From Alphaproteobacteria bacterium (lineage in GTDB: Bacteria > Pseudomonadota > Alphaproteobacteria > SHVV01), in assembly GCA_016869275.1 (NCBI GenBank), contig VGEO01000022.1:1-37950 (forward strand): a stretch of DNA of 37,950 nucleotides. Direction: 5' to 3'. Both the position numbers and the translations under genes were made by a program. The notes under the pieces are model-generated. The model was not told the origin of the DNA. It saw nothing but the letters and a program-made list of their open reading frames with translations, and did not search any database. Below, in pieces: positions 16,841-23,881 of this stretch. The first letter of the stretch is position 1, and the number at the start of each line of letters is the position of its first letter.

Positions 16841-18040
16841 TCAGGGTGGGGTTGGCCGGTCGACCGCCGGCGCCGACGGCGTCCGCACGGTCACGGCGAA
16901 AACGAACGCGGCGCCCAGGGTGACCCCGGCCAGCACGTCGAACGTCGTCGCGTAGCCGAGCCGGCCCAACAGGAACCCGGTCGCGATCGGGCCCATCGCT
17001 TCGCCGATGTCCCATATCGTCCCGAACACGCCCATCGCCGCGCCCAAGCGGTGCCGTTTGACGAGGTCGGCGACGAGCGCGTTGGTCGCGGGCGTCACCA
17101 GCGCGACGCCGATACCGAGCAGCGCCGCCCCCGCGAGGAGCGGGCCGAGCCCCTGGCTTCGGAACACGAGCGGCAGCGCCGCCGCGCAGGCGATCAGCCC
17201 GAGCACGATCACGGGCTTTCGCCCGATCCAGTCGGAAACGCGGCCAGTTACCGGCTTGGCCGCGATCGCAACCGCGACCTGCGCGGCGAGGACGGCGCCG
17301 ATCGCGGCTTCGTTCAACCCCTGCGCCTCAGCGTAGAGCGGCAGGAAGCCGAGGAACGCGCCGAACCCCAGATACATCGCCGCCTCGACTGCGGCCGCGA
17401 TCAGGACCGGCGGCGTGCGGAGGACCTCGGCGAGGCCGCGCCGGAACCGTTCGGCGCGCGAGCCGTCCTCACCCGTGGCCGCTTGGGCGGCCGGCGGCGC
17501 CGGCAGCGCGATCGCGGCCGCGAGCGCGAGGACGCCGAGCGCCGCGACCGTGAGGTAAACGGCATCGTAGCTCGCGCTCCAAAAAAGGATGGCCCCGCCG
17601 GCGAGCGGGCCCAGCGCCGCGCCGGCATCGTTCGCTGCGCTGAACGTGCCGAGCCGGGCGCCACGCTCGGCACGCGCGAGGTCGGCGACGTAGGCGGCGG
17701 CGACCGGCGAGAATACGGCGGTCGCGGTGCCGTGGACGAAACGGAGCGCCAGGAGCCCGTAGGGCTCGGCGATGAGCGGGTAGAAGAACGGCGGCAGCGT
17801 GAAGAACAGCGCGCCCGCGATCAGCATGCGCCTGCGCCCGAGCACGTCCGAGAGCGCCCCGGCCGGAAGCTTCAAGAAGACGCCGGTCACGGTCGAGGCG
17901 CCGACAATGAGCCCGAGGAGCTCCGGCGCCGCACCCAAGTCGGCCGCGAATTGCGGCAGCACCGGGCTGCGCGCCATCTGGTAGCCCAACCGCGCGGTCA
18001 GGCTCGCGAGGACGATCGCGAGAAAGGCGTTGGCGGTCAT
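16841..18040 (-). CDS. Major facilitator superfamily permease
   Basis: 399 residues, 12 predicted membrane helices. The MFS loop 2-3 motif appears as GALSDVLGRRRML (about 60-72) and again in the second half as GRVSDWIGRKPVI. Helix 4 carries RFVHGTATAVFSP, as in drug/proton antiporters of the MdtG/TetA-like group. The substrate is unknown. The ATG at 18040 overlaps the stop of the DUF2148 gene (ATGA), so it is the third gene of the unit beginning at 19421. This context is the best hint to its cargo, but that unit is itself uncharacterised. Confidence 0.85.
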   Translation of the reverse strand: MTANAFLAIVLASLTARLGYQMARSPVLPQFAADLGAAPELLGLIVGASTVTGVFLKLPAGALSDVLGRRRMLIAGALFFTLPPFFYPLIAEPYGLLALRFVHGTATAVFSPVAAAYVADLARAERGARLGTFSAANDAGAALGPLAGGAILFWSASYDAVYLTVAALGVLALAAAIALPAPPAAQAATGEDGSRAERFRRGLAEVLRTPPVLIAAAVEAAMYLGFGAFLGFLPLYAEAQGLNEAAIGAVLAAQVAVAIAAKPVTGRVSDWIGRKPVIVLGLIACAAALPLVFRSQGLGPLLAGAALLGIGVALVTPATNALVADLVKRHRLGAAMGVFGTIWDIGEAMGPIATGFLLGRLGYATTFDVLAGVTLGAAFVFAVTVRTPSAPAVDRPTPP

Positions 18041-18744
18041 TCCTCGACCTCGAGCTGGGGCGCGTGCGCCCAGCGCCCGTCGGCGTTCTTGACCGGCAGG
18101 GCGCCGGTCGCGGGCAGCGACGCCAGCTCCGGCGCGGCGAAGTCGGTCGGCGGCAGGCGGTTATCGAAGCCGACGTTCTTGTGGGTAACGCTCATCGCGA
18201 GCGCGACCGCGACGTCGGCCTCGATCAACCCGAGCTTGCGCGCGGCGACCGCGATCCGGGTCTGGCAGCGGGTGTCGACATTGTGGAGGCTCGCGGTCTT
18301 CGCCGCCGAGCCGACCGCGATGCCCAAGTCGATGTCGCGGAGGTTGCACTGTGGCCCGGCAAACTCGAGCGCCGCGCTCGCTGCACGCAGCGCCTTGGTC
18401 GCGCTCATGTACTCGGCGCAGGTGGCGTAGCCGCAGGCGCCGCAGTCGTAGATCGGCGGGTACCAGTCCTTGAGGCCGATGAACAGCGCCGCGTCGATCT
18501 TGAGCGCGATCGCGGCGTCGCGAAACCAGATCTCCTGGCGCCGCTCCTTGCCGCGGGCGCGCATCCAGTCCGCGAGCCGTACGATGGTCGCGCGGTCGTC
18601 GACGAACGCCGTCTCGATGAACAGCGGCTTCCCTTTGAGGAACAGCTGGCCGCCCGACTTGGGTGCCGTCACCGCCGCGGCGGCGCAGAGTTGTGCCACG
18701 GTTCGTAGGAGATCGTGGCGAACTTGATCGATCGAACCGAACAT
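18037..18744 (-). CDS. DUF2148 ferredoxin-like protein with [4Fe-4S]-type cysteines
   Basis: 235 residues from ATG 18744, with AAGGAGGAAT just upstream. The cysteines C101-G-A-C104-G-Y-A-T-C109 and C133 resemble the CGxCGxxxC...C iron-sulfur motif of RnfB and CO-dehydrogenase accessory domains. The RDIDLGIAVGSA and CQTRIAVAARKLGLI segments are typical of DUF2148, a family mostly from anaerobes and archaea with no assigned function. It is probably cytosolic, with no signal peptide. It lies between a ConA-like protein and an MFS permease, 26 nt after the former. A redox or metal-related role is inference. Confidence 0.72.
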   Translation of the reverse strand: MFGSIDQVRHDLLRTVAQLCAAAAVTAPKSGGQLFLKGKPLFIETAFVDDRATIVRLADWMRARGKERRQEIWFRDAAIALKIDAALFIGLKDWYPPIYDCGACGYATCAEYMSATKALRAASAALEFAGPQCNLRDIDLGIAVGSAAKTASLHNVDTRCQTRIAVAARKLGLIEADVAVALAMSVTHKNVGFDNRLPPTDFAAPELASLPATGALPVKNADGRWAHAPQLEVEE

Positions 18745-18770
18745 CGATTCCTCCTTGCGTGAAGCGGTTG

Positions 18771-19421
18771 TTACGTCAACGCCGCGACGGCGACGTCGTC
18801 GAAATGGGTGACGCCGTCGGCCTTGGTCCAGAGCCCCACCCGGCCCGGCGCGGCGAGCGTCGCGTCGTCGTGGTCGAACAAGCGTTGGCCGTTGAAAAAG
18901 ACGGCGAACCGGGTGCCGCGCGCGACCAGCCCTAGCGTATGCCAGGTTGCGCCTGCGACATGGATGTCGCGGCCGGCGATCTGCTCGCGTTTGCCGCCGA
19001 TGACGCGGTAGAGCCGGACGTTGTCCTCGAGAGCGTTGGCGCGAGCGACGTAATAGTGGTCGGCGTCGCCGGCGCGAACGACGATCCCGCCGGCCTGATC
19101 GACCGTGCCGGCGACCGGCTTCAGGCGGACCGCGACCGCGACGTCGGCGACGGCAATGTTGTCGAGGAGGCAGAGCGGGAAGCGATAGCTGGTCGCATCG
19201 GTGCTGGTCTGGGCGAGCACGTGGGGCGGGCTTGGTGCGGTCGGATCGACGCACACCCGCCAGCGGCCGGGGCCGCCGCGGCCAGTGCGAAACTCGGTGA
19301 AACCGCCGGGCGGCGTATCGGCGATCGGGCGATCGTCGAACGTGAACGTGCGGACGGCACCGTGCGCGCACCCGTCGTGGAGCGGCACCAAAATCGCCGG
19401 AATAGTCGAAATATCGGTCAT
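18771..19421 (-). CDS. Concanavalin A-like / LamG-fold protein without signal peptide
   Basis: 216 residues from ATG 19421, with a near-ideal AGGAGGTGA site. The pattern GGIVVRAGDADHYYVARANALEDNVRLYR (shared in part), a W-H-T-L-G-L strand, FFNGQRLF and the closing GRVGLWTKADGVTHFDDVAV are features of the jelly-roll fold of LamG and 3-keto-glycoside-hydrolase-like domains. No secretion signal or lipobox is seen, which is unusual for that fold. Catalysis cannot be assigned. It is first in the three-gene unit with the DUF2148 and MFS genes and sits behind the structured leader at 19422-19481. Confidence 0.65.
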   Translation of the reverse strand: MTDISTIPAILVPLHDGCAHGAVRTFTFDDRPIADTPPGGFTEFRTGRGGPGRWRVCVDPTAPSPPHVLAQTSTDATSYRFPLCLLDNIAVADVAVAVRLKPVAGTVDQAGGIVVRAGDADHYYVARANALEDNVRLYRVIGGKREQIAGRDIHVAGATWHTLGLVARGTRFAVFFNGQRLFDHDDATLAAPGRVGLWTKADGVTHFDDVAVAALT

Positions 19422-19481
19422 CGGTCACCTCCTGCCGGCGCGATTCGCGCCGGATCCCGGCAGGGCTTGGACGGGTGACCG
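19422..19481 (-). promoter_or_regulatory. Structured leader that can sequester the Shine-Dalgarno site
   Basis: Read on the minus strand, the 60 nt before ATG 19421 form an outer 8-bp stem (19422-19429 with 19474-19481) and an inner 8-bp stem (19431-19438 with 19457-19464). Together they cover the AGGAGG at 19428-19433 apart from one bulged base. A rival hairpin, CCGGCGCG (19435-19442) and CGCGCCGG (19446-19453) with a 3-nt loop, uses half of the inner stem and would free part of the site. Two exclusive folds around a ribosome binding site are riboswitch-like or thermometer-like. It matches no class I recognise. Confidence 0.55.
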
Positions 19482-19626
19482 TCTTTCGAAACGCCGGGCG
19501 TCTGCCGTGCCCGACCGCGAACCTAGTCTAGCACGAACCGAGCGCCGCGGAACGGGGGCGGGTCCCTAAACGTTGCATAAGGAAGAGTGCGGGCCAAACG
19601 CCCGGCCCCGGGGAAGGTGGTGGACG

Positions 19627-19968
19627 ATGAAGGTTTTCGATACGCTCGATTTCGCGCGCCGCTTGAAGGATGCCGGCGTCCCCGGCGTCCAGGCCGAAGC
19701 GCATGCCCAGGTGATCGCCGAGATGGTGCTGACCGACGTCGCGACCAAGGCCGATCTGGACCAAGTGAAGCGCGAGCTGCTCCAGGCGGTGGACGCCCGG
19801 TTCGCGTCGGCCGACGCGCGGTTTGCCGCGTTCGAGCACAAAGTCGACGCCCGGTTCGCGGCCGTCGACCAGAAGATCGAGCGCCTGCGCGATCAACTGA
19901 CGTTGCGGTTGGGTGCCCTGATCGTGGTCGGCATAAGCGCCCTCGCCGCCCTGCAGCGGCTCGGCTGA
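19627..19968 (+). CDS. Coiled-coil protein with C-terminal membrane helix (DUF1640-like)
   Basis: 113 residues from ATG 19627, with GGAAGGTGGTGG upstream. N-terminal FDTLDFARRLKDAGVP and QAEAHAQVIAEM, then a heptad coiled coil with repeated DARFA units (about 55-92), then one hydrophobic helix at about 93-110. This order matches the DUF1640/CCDC90-like family, related to mitochondrial MCU regulators, whose bacterial function is unknown. It stands alone, convergent to hbd with an 18-nt gap, and divergent from the ConA-like unit. Confidence 0.72.
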   Translation: MKVFDTLDFARRLKDAGVPGVQAEAHAQVIAEMVLTDVATKADLDQVKRELLQAVDARFASADARFAAFEHKVDARFAAVDQKIERLRDQLTLRLGALIVVGISALAALQRLG

Positions 19969-19985
19969 CCCGAGGCGCGCGGTCG

Positions 19986-20858
19986 TCAGCGCGTCGGCGT
20001 GGGTTTCTCGCCCGAATAATCGTAGAAGCCTTTGCCGGTCTTGCGCCCGAGCCAGCCGGCTTCGACGTATTTGGCGAGAAGCGGGCACGGCCGGTACTTC
20101 GAATCGGCGAAGCCCTCGTGCATCACCTGCATGACCGCGAGGCAGGTGTCCAAGCCGATATAGTCGGCAAGTTCCAACGGCCCCAGCGGATGGTTGGCGC
20201 CGAGCTTTAAGGCCGCGTCGATCGACCCGATCGAGCCGACGCCTTCGTAGAGCGCGTAGATCGCCTCGTTGATCATCGGCACCAGCACGCGATTGGCGAT
20301 GAACGCCGGATAGTCCTGCGCGGTGACCGGGGTCTTGCCGAGCCGCCCGGCGAGCGCGTGGATCGCGGCGTAGGTCGCGTCCGCGGTGGCGAGGCCGCGG
20401 ATCAGTTCGACCAGCGCCATCAGCGGCACCGGATTGAAGAAGTGCATGCCGATGAAGCGCTCGGGCCGGTCAGTCGCGGCTGCGAGCCGCGTGATCGAGA
20501 TCGACGAGGTATTGGTCGCGAGCAGCGCTTCCGGCCGGAGCAGCGGACAGAGCTCGGCGAAGATCTTTTTCTTGATCGCTTCGTTCTCGGTCGCGGCCTC
20601 GATCACGAGGTCGGAACCGCCGAGCGCCGCGAGCGTGCCCGCGGTCGCGAGCCGCTTCAGGGCCGCCGCTTTGGCGTCTTCGCTGACCTTGCCGCGGCTC
20701 ACCTGGCGCGCGAGATTGCCCTCGATCGACTTCAGCGCTTTCTCGAGCTGTGCTGGCACGACGTCGACCATGACGACGTCGAGACCCGCCAGCGCCGCGA
20801 CGTGGGCGATGCCGTTCCCCATCTGGCCGGCGCCGACGACGCCGAGTTTCTGGATCAT
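19986..20858 (-). CDS. hbd: 3-hydroxybutyryl-CoA dehydrogenase
   Basis: 290 residues from ATG 20858, with CCGGAGGAA upstream. NAD-dependent oxidation of (S)-3-hydroxybutyryl-CoA. The Rossmann motif is [14 protein letters not shown] (about 5-18). [13 protein letters not shown] gives the catalytic histidine, and [12 protein letters not shown] and [13 protein letters not shown] are the C-terminal domain signatures. The length is normal. It follows etfA by 64 nt on the same strand, a conserved neighbourhood linking acyl-CoA oxidation to electron transfer. A GC palindrome lies in the gap. Confidence 0.93.
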   Translation of the reverse strand: MIQKLGVVGAGQMGNGIAHVAALAGLDVVMVDVVPAQLEKALKSIEGNLARQVSRGKVSEDAKAAALKRLATAGTLAALGGSDLVIEAATENEAIKKKIFAELCPLLRPEALLATNTSSISITRLAAATDRPERFIGMHFFNPVPLMALVELIRGLATADATYAAIHALAGRLGKTPVTAQDYPAFIANRVLVPMINEAIYALYEGVGSIGSIDAALKLGANHPLGPLELADYIGLDTCLAVMQVMHEGFADSKYRPCPLLAKYVEAGWLGRKTGKGFYDYSGEKPTPTR

Positions 20859-20881
20859 GGATTCCTCCGGTTCGATATTGC

Positions 20882-20922
20882 CCCTCCCGTTCGGGGCCCG
20901 TTCGGGGAGGAGACGGGGAGGG
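20882..20922. repeat. GC-rich palindrome between etfA and hbd
   Basis: CCCTCCCGT (20882-20890) pairs with ACGGGGAGGG (20913-20922) with one bulged base, and a direct GTTCGGGG pair lies inside. It ends at the etfA stop. It resembles the other CCCTCCCC/GGGGAGGG palindromes listed in the findings and may attenuate hbd transcription. Confidence 0.5.
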
Positions 20923-21879
20923 TCAGCCCCGCCGCGGCAACCCGAGCTTGGCGAGTTCGGCGTCGAACTCGGGCACCGCCTTGAAGAGGTCGGCGACCAG
21001 CCCGTAGTCGGCGATCTGGAAGATCGGCGCCTCTTCGTCCTTGTTGATGGCGGCGATCACCTTCGAGTCCTTCATGCCGGCCAAATGCTGGATCGCGCCC
21101 GAGATGCCGACCGCGAGATAGAGTTCGGGCGCCACGATCTTGCCGGTCTGGCCGACCTGGAAGTCGTTCGGCACGAACCCGGCATCGACCGCGGCGCGGC
21201 TGGCGCCGACCGCGGCGCCGAGCTTGTCGGCGACCGATTCGAGGATCTTGAAATTGTCGCCGTTCTGCATGCCGCGCCCGCCCGAGATGATGATCTTGGC
21301 CGAGGTGAGCTCGGGCCGCTCGAGCTTGGAGAGCTCGTGGCCGACGAACGAGGCGAGCCCGGGGTCGGCGGCGGCGGCGACCGGCTCGATGGCCGCGCTG
21401 CCGCCTTGCGGCGGCGCCGGATCGAACGCGGTCGTCCGCACCGTGACGACCTTGATCGCGTCGGCCGACTTGACCGTCGCCATCGCGTTGCCGGCGTAGA
21501 TCGGCCGCACGAAGGTATGGGCGTCGACGATCGCGACGATGTCGGAAATCTGTTGGACGTCGAGGAGCGCCGCCACCCGCGGCAGCACGTTCTTGCCGAA
21601 GGTGGTCGCCGGCGCGAGCAGCGCGGTGTAGCCGGTGGCGAGCCCGGCCGCGAGCGGCGCCAAGGTTTCGGCCATCGCGTGGGCGTAGCGCGGATCGTCG
21701 GCGAGCTTGACCTGGGCGATGCCCTCGACCTTGGCGGCGGCCTCGGCGGCGGCGCGGCAACCGCTGCCGGCGACCAGGACGTGAACCTCGGCGTTGAGCT
21801 TGGCCGCGGCCGCGATCGTGTTGCGGGTCGCGTCTTTGAGCTTGGCGCCGTCGTGCTCGGCGAGGACCAGGACCGCCAT
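20923..21879 (-). CDS. etfA: Electron transfer flavoprotein, alpha subunit
   Basis: 318 residues. Binds FAD and passes electrons from acyl-CoA dehydrogenases to ETF-ubiquinone oxidoreductase. The N-terminal domain is [11 protein letters not shown]...; the C-terminal FAD domain carries [47 protein letters not shown] and [16 protein letters not shown], all diagnostic. Its ATG overlaps the etfB stop by one base (TGATG), the usual tight coupling. Confidence 0.96.
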   Translation of the reverse strand: MAVLVLAEHDGAKLKDATRNTIAAAAKLNAEVHVLVAGSGCRAAAEAAAKVEGIAQVKLADDPRYAHAMAETLAPLAAGLATGYTALLAPATTFGKNVLPRVAALLDVQQISDIVAIVDAHTFVRPIYAGNAMATVKSADAIKVVTVRTTAFDPAPPQGGSAAIEPVAAAADPGLASFVGHELSKLERPELTSAKIIISGGRGMQNGDNFKILESVADKLGAAVGASRAAVDAGFVPNDFQVGQTGKIVAPELYLAVGISGAIQHLAGMKDSKVIAAINKDEEAPIFQIADYGLVADLFKAVPEFDAELAKLGLPRRG

Positions 21880-22628
21880 CAGAACACCTTGGCTTCGTTG
21901 TGGAGCTTGTCGACCAGCTCCTGGACCGTCTTCACCTTGACGCCGCCCTTGCGCTTGACCGGCTCCTCGACCTTGAGGGTCGTCAGCCGCGGCGCCGGGT
22001 CGACCCCCAACTCCGCCGGCGTCGTTTCGGCGATCGGCTTCTTCTTCGCTTTCATGATGTTGGGGAGCGAAGCGTAGCGCGGCTGATTGAGCCGCAAGTC
22101 GGTGGTGACGATCGCCGGGAGCTTCAAGAGCACGGTTTCGAGCCCGCCGTCGATCTCGCGCGTGACCGTGATCTTGCCGTCGGCGAGCGCGAGCTTCGAG
22201 GCGAAGGTCCCCTGCGGCCAGCCCAACAGGCCGGCCAGCATCTGGCCGGTCTGGTTGCAATCGTCGTCGATCGCCTGCTTGCCCATGATCACGAGCGCCG
22301 GGTTCTCCTTGGCGACGATCGCCTTCAGGAGCTTGGCGACCGCCAAGGGCTGCAGCTCGGCGTCGGTTTTGACATGGATGCCGCGGTCGGCGCCCATGGC
22401 GAGCGCGGTGCGGATCGTCTCCTGGCACGCCTGGCCGCCCATCGACACCGCGACGATCTCGGTCACGACCTTGGCTTCGAACAGGCGGATCGCTTCCTCG
22501 ACCGCGATCTCGTCGAACGGGTTCATCGCCATCTTGACGTTGGCGAGCTCGACGCCGGTCTTGTCCGCCTTGACGCGGATCTTGACGTTGGCATCGACGA
22601 CCCGCTTGATCGGGACCAGGACTTTCAT
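21879..22628 (-). CDS. etfB: Electron transfer flavoprotein, beta subunit
   Basis: 249 residues from ATG 22628, with AAAGGAAG upstream. [19 protein letters not shown] opens the AMP-binding domain. [26 protein letters not shown] and [15 protein letters not shown] are conserved. The C-terminal recognition loop [12 protein letters not shown] is present; it docks partner dehydrogenases. Paired with etfA. Confidence 0.96.
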   Translation of the reverse strand: MKVLVPIKRVVDANVKIRVKADKTGVELANVKMAMNPFDEIAVEEAIRLFEAKVVTEIVAVSMGGQACQETIRTALAMGADRGIHVKTDAELQPLAVAKLLKAIVAKENPALVIMGKQAIDDDCNQTGQMLAGLLGWPQGTFASKLALADGKITVTREIDGGLETVLLKLPAIVTTDLRLNQPRYASLPNIMKAKKKPIAETTPAELGVDPAPRLTTLKVEEPVKRKGGVKVKTVQELVDKLHNEAKVF

Positions 22629-22772
22629 CGGCTTCCTTTACGCGAAAAACATCGACGGCGCGGGCCTGGCCCGCGAAGCGCGGCGCAACCTAGGGCGCCG
22701 GTCCGGGGCTGTCAACGAAGGGCGGCGGCGCGCACCGGTCTTGGCGCGGCGGATCAACATAGCTATTGCTTG

Positions 22773-22887
22773 ATGTCCCCGTCGATCTCACGGTGCCAGG
22801 TGCGGGAGAGATTCGTAGAGGCCTCCGGCGCCGGAAGGGGCTCGACTCAGCGACGCGTACGACGTCGCGGTCGTGGACTGTCGTTGA
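22773..22887 (+). pseudogene. Remnant of a HigB-like toxin gene
   Basis: From ATG 22773 one frame gives RERFVEASGAGRGSTQ, resembling the N-terminal (L)RRFFETGS.AGIQ of HigB/RelE toxins. A different frame then ends with SDAYDVAVVDCR and TGA at 22885-22887, matching the typical HigB end, DAYDV.YVDYH. The roughly 50 residues expected between them are missing, so there is a deletion plus a frame change. The stop is 9 nt before a HigA-like remnant, the classic higB-higA spacing. The call is by remembered motifs, not alignment. Confidence 0.35.
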
Positions 22888-22896
22888 GGCGCCGAC

Positions 22897-23036
22897 ATGG
22901 TTCCCGCGCACCCTGGACGACGGCTCGAGCGCGAGCTTGCCGCGCGCGCCGTCTGCCAACGTGCTGGCCCGCGCGCCGCGCGTCCCAGCCGGGCCGCATC
23001 ATCGACATCCTGAACGGCAAGCGCGGGCCGCCGCGC
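22897..23036 (+). pseudogene. Remnant of a HigA-like antitoxin gene
   Basis: Three frames read in order rebuild the start of a HigA/XRE antitoxin. From ATG 22897, MVPAHPGRRLERELAARA resembles HPGE.LREEL. The next frame gives SANVLARAPRVPAG, resembling SAN.LA.AL.VPA. A third gives RIIDILNGKRG, the HTH end. Two small indels therefore separate the pieces, and the gene runs into the 3' end of pduO at 23037. It is non-functional as read. Confidence 0.45.
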
Positions 23037-23600
23037 TCACCGGTTGGCGCCCGGGCGCCACAGCACGTCCTTGGCGCCGTTCTCGTTCAGGTGCCGGCCC
23101 ATGACGAAGAGGTGGTCGGACAATCGGTTGACGAACTTGATCGCGAGCGGGTTGATGACGGTGCGCTCGGCGAGCAGGGTGATGTCGCGCTCCGAACGGC
23201 GCGCCACGGTGCGGGCGAGGTGGAGGTAGGCGGCGGCTCGCGTTCCGCCCGGCAGGACGAACGAGTTCAAGGGTTTGAGGTTGGCGTTCATGGCGTCGAT
23301 CTCGCGCTCGAGGCGGTCGATCTGCGCCTGCGTGATGCGGAGCGCCTGGCCGCTCGAAAAGTCCTCGCCCGGCGTCGCGAGATCGGCGCCGAGGTCGAAG
23401 AGATCGTCCTGAATCCGGGCGAGCATCGCGTCGGCTTCGCCCGCGGTGTGAAGTCGCGCCAGCCCCACGGCCGCGTTGGTTTCATCGACCGTCCCGTAGG
23501 CGGCGACGCGCGGATCGTGCTTCTTGACGCGATCGCCGCCGGCGAGCGAAGTCTCGCCCTTATCGCCGCCGCGGGTGTAAATCTTGGTGAGCTTGACCAT
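23037..23600 (-). CDS. Cob(I)alamin adenosyltransferase, PduO type
   Basis: 187 residues from ATG 23600. Adenosylates cob(I)alamin with ATP to AdoCbl. N-terminal KIYTRGGDKGETSLAGGDRV is the ATP-binding loop; YGTVDETNAAVGLAR and FVLPGGTRAAAYLHLARTVARRSER carry the trimer-interface and corrin-site residues; FVNRLSDHLFVMGRHLN closes the helix bundle. The product is the cofactor of the class II reductase at 2883. It lies 8 nt after the HIG1-like gene on the same strand, and the decayed higBA remnant abuts its 3' end. Confidence 0.93.
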   Translation of the reverse strand: MVKLTKIYTRGGDKGETSLAGGDRVKKHDPRVAAYGTVDETNAAVGLARLHTAGEADAMLARIQDDLFDLGADLATPGEDFSSGQALRITQAQIDRLEREIDAMNANLKPLNSFVLPGGTRAAAYLHLARTVARRSERDITLLAERTVINPLAIKFVNRLSDHLFVMGRHLNENGAKDVLWRPGANR

Positions 23601-23608
23601 CGCGCCCG

Positions 23609-23803
23609 TCAGCGCGTCGCCAGGTAGTAGGCGAGGATGAGGAGGATCGCCGCACCCTGGGTTGCGACCCGCGCCCGCATCAGGTAGTTGCCGTACTTCT
23701 TGTTGAACGCGCCGCCCCGGAACATCGACACCAGGCCGACGCCCAGGACCGCGAGCACCGCGATCAACGCGACGACGATCAGGACTTCGAGGACAGCGAT
23801 CAT
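23609..23803 (-). CDS. Twin-transmembrane HIG1-domain protein
   Basis: 64 residues from ATG 23803. Two membrane helices (about 5-28 and 47-62) flank a short loop, FRGGAFNKKYGNYLMRARV, which matches the HIG1 N-terminal domain with its conserved N-K-(Y)-x-N-x-L-M-R-x-R-V. Mitochondrial relatives assemble respiratory complexes III and IV; the bacterial role is not established. The gene is divergent from the molybdenum hydroxylase with a 78-nt gap and leads into pduO. Confidence 0.82.
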   Translation of the reverse strand: MIAVLEVLIVVALIAVLAVLGVGLVSMFRGGAFNKKYGNYLMRARVATQGAAILLILAYYLATR

Positions 23804-23881
23804 GGCCGCGATCTTATAGCGCGCCGCCGCGCTTGTCGCCTCGCTTGCCGAGCCCATCGGTTTTCCGTTAGGCAGGTGGCG

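Noticed and set aside
16584-16923. Short open frames in the tlpA-MFS gap
   Set aside because: They overlap the repeats, have no family resemblance and shift with the repeat units.
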